NCBI GenBank assembly: GCA_949126835.1
Contig: OX421498.1
Span: 1-64,000 of the forward strand
Reading direction: 5' to 3'
DNA: 64,000 bases
DNA from: Anisus vortex
Taxonomy: Eukaryota > Mollusca > Gastropoda > Planorbidae
Notes under the pieces: model-generated
The model's input: the letters and a program-made list of their open reading frames with translations, nothing else
The model's database searches: none
What the model was told of the DNA's origin: nothing
Part shown: piece by piece, positions 22,561 through 64,000 of the stretch
Numbering within the stretch: the stretch's first letter is position 1
Layout of the letters: every line of letters starts with the position of its first letter
Position numbers and translations under genes: made by a program

Positions 22561-22956
22561 CTTACTGTTTTCTTTTTAATTTAAAATAGGCCTACATTTG
22601 ACTTGATTTATACATTTTAAAATTTGAACAATCTACCAAGCAGTTGGGACATTCTTGTCAATCTAAATTCTACAAATGACATACAACAGTACTGACATAA
22701 AGGCACTATGAATTCTCAATTTTAAATGTTCACTTGTAGAGGCATGGACACATTTGGTTAACACTGCTGAGAAAACAATAGCTGTTGCCCCTACCCCCGG
22801 ACAATCATAACAACCATGACAGTAACTGATGTTTGTCCATTGGTGAACAGTGAAACTGAAACAAGTATTTACTATCTGACATTGTATATCATTTAGTATA
22901 ATGATTATGAAAACACTCATACATTATAAACAAACAAACTGTAAAATTTTTAATTC

Positions 22957-22962
22957 TTTATT
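22957..22962 (-). promoter_or_regulatory. Candidate POLD1 poly(A) signal
   Basis: AATAAA on the minus strand, about 760 bases past the POLD1 stop codon and before the LINE remnant. The choice among possible signals is tentative. Confidence 0.3.
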
Positions 22963-23719
22963 TTGTGGAGAAAAAAAAATTAAAAACATTTTACAGATGA
23001 AGTGTAGTAATTGTTGTCTTCCATGATTATTAGGTACCATTTTAAGTAGTGTCATGGGCGTAAAATAATCTAGAACAATGGACTATAATATTAAAGAACA
23101 CTAAAAAGAATCTTTTCTTGCAATACTTGACATTTTCTTGCACTATTTGACATTGCATAATCAAATGTGTACTGTCCTAAAAAAAAATGTCATATATGTT
23201 GCATGTTGTTAAATTGGCTGCCCATTACATACATGTACATTAACAGGACAAAATAACACAAGGTCTTAACACAAAACTATATAGAGAAAATAATCTAACT
23301 GAAGGCAGCAGTCAGGTTTTGTAATCATGTAAAAAATAAATATGGTTTCTTTCTTGGAAAAAAAACTAATGTTCATTAAGGATATAAAATTATTATAAGC
23401 ATTCAGATTAGACAAATGGCAGCAAACTATATTATTATTACATGATCTTAAGAACCTTCTAATAACATTTCATTTTTTTAAGTTGGCTCACATTTGAAGT
23501 TGATGTAGGTAGGCTGGTTTGGGTTACTAATGGTAGTTGCCAAGCCTTCATATAGGTGATTCATTTACTAATAACACACCAATGTTATAATTAAAAGAAA
23601 CAATGTCACAAAACTGATGGTCTCTGTAAACATTGGTCAAAATTTACTATGGCCTTCTGCTGTACTAGCCAGTGCTGACTCCTGTATGAAGGGAACAGAC
23701 CTGCTTGAGGTGCCAACAG
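22963..23719 (-). other. Probable POLD1 3' UTR
   Basis: AT-rich sequence with no repeat array, lying between the POLD1 stop and the candidate AATAAA. No competing gene is seen on either strand. The extent is inferred from the poly(A) signal only. Confidence 0.35.

Positions 23720-64000
<40,281 letters not shown>

Overview
The window is animal nuclear DNA, AT-rich and crowded with transposable elements and minisatellites. No bacterial, plasmid or phage signals are present. The only clear cellular gene is the 3' two thirds of POLD1, the catalytic subunit of DNA polymerase delta, on the minus strand. Eighteen short exons (the first cut by the window end) run from 64000 down to a stop codon at 23720. 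They join without a frame break into about 730 codons. The small exons, GT-AG introns, tRNA-derived SINEs, the L2-like, RTE-like, gypsy, hAT and piggyBac elements, and the frequent TAGGCCTA-like words suggest an invertebrate, most likely a mollusc. That species guess is inference.

Layout. 1-6053: a 21-bp satellite, continuing beyond the left edge, with a 3.6-3.8 kb internal duplication. 6413-7340: two tandem copies of a TA-flanked MITE. 7833-14214: a retroelement gag/ORF1-like gene with a zinc knuckle, split by a 4.87 kb foldback-like element (9-bp target duplication), which itself carries a 3.74 kb dead piggyBac (TTAA duplication). 14985-18392: two diverged arms facing each other. The left arm holds a broken SWIM-finger gene that runs directly into a fragment of a CRESS-DNA-virus Rep helicase. 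18391-19775: a third MITE copy broken by a palindrome-rich insertion with a tRNA-like core. 19776-23719: AT-rich DNA, a hAT-like MITE, a 21-bp minisatellite, a LINE remnant and the probable POLD1 3' UTR.

23720-64000: POLD1. About 2.2 kb of exons sit in 40 kb. Its introns hold a piggyBac with a recognisable transposase (30143-32180), an intron-containing hAT (33754-37069), a gypsy fragment invaded by a hAT MITE (41576-44455), two LINE reverse-transcriptase pieces, a LINE endonuclease piece, several TTAA-bounded non-autonomous elements, two SINEs of one family, and at least ten separate minisatellite arrays (18 to 71 bp units).

The exons carry the second and third exonuclease motifs, polymerase motifs A, B and C, and the two C-terminal cysteine modules. 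Nothing seen in the exons breaks the gene, so it is probably functional despite its introns. Almost every long open frame in the window lies in tandem repeats or dead transposons and should not be taken as a gene. Element boundaries were found by eye from terminal repeats and target duplications; family assignments come from recognised protein motifs, not from a search.
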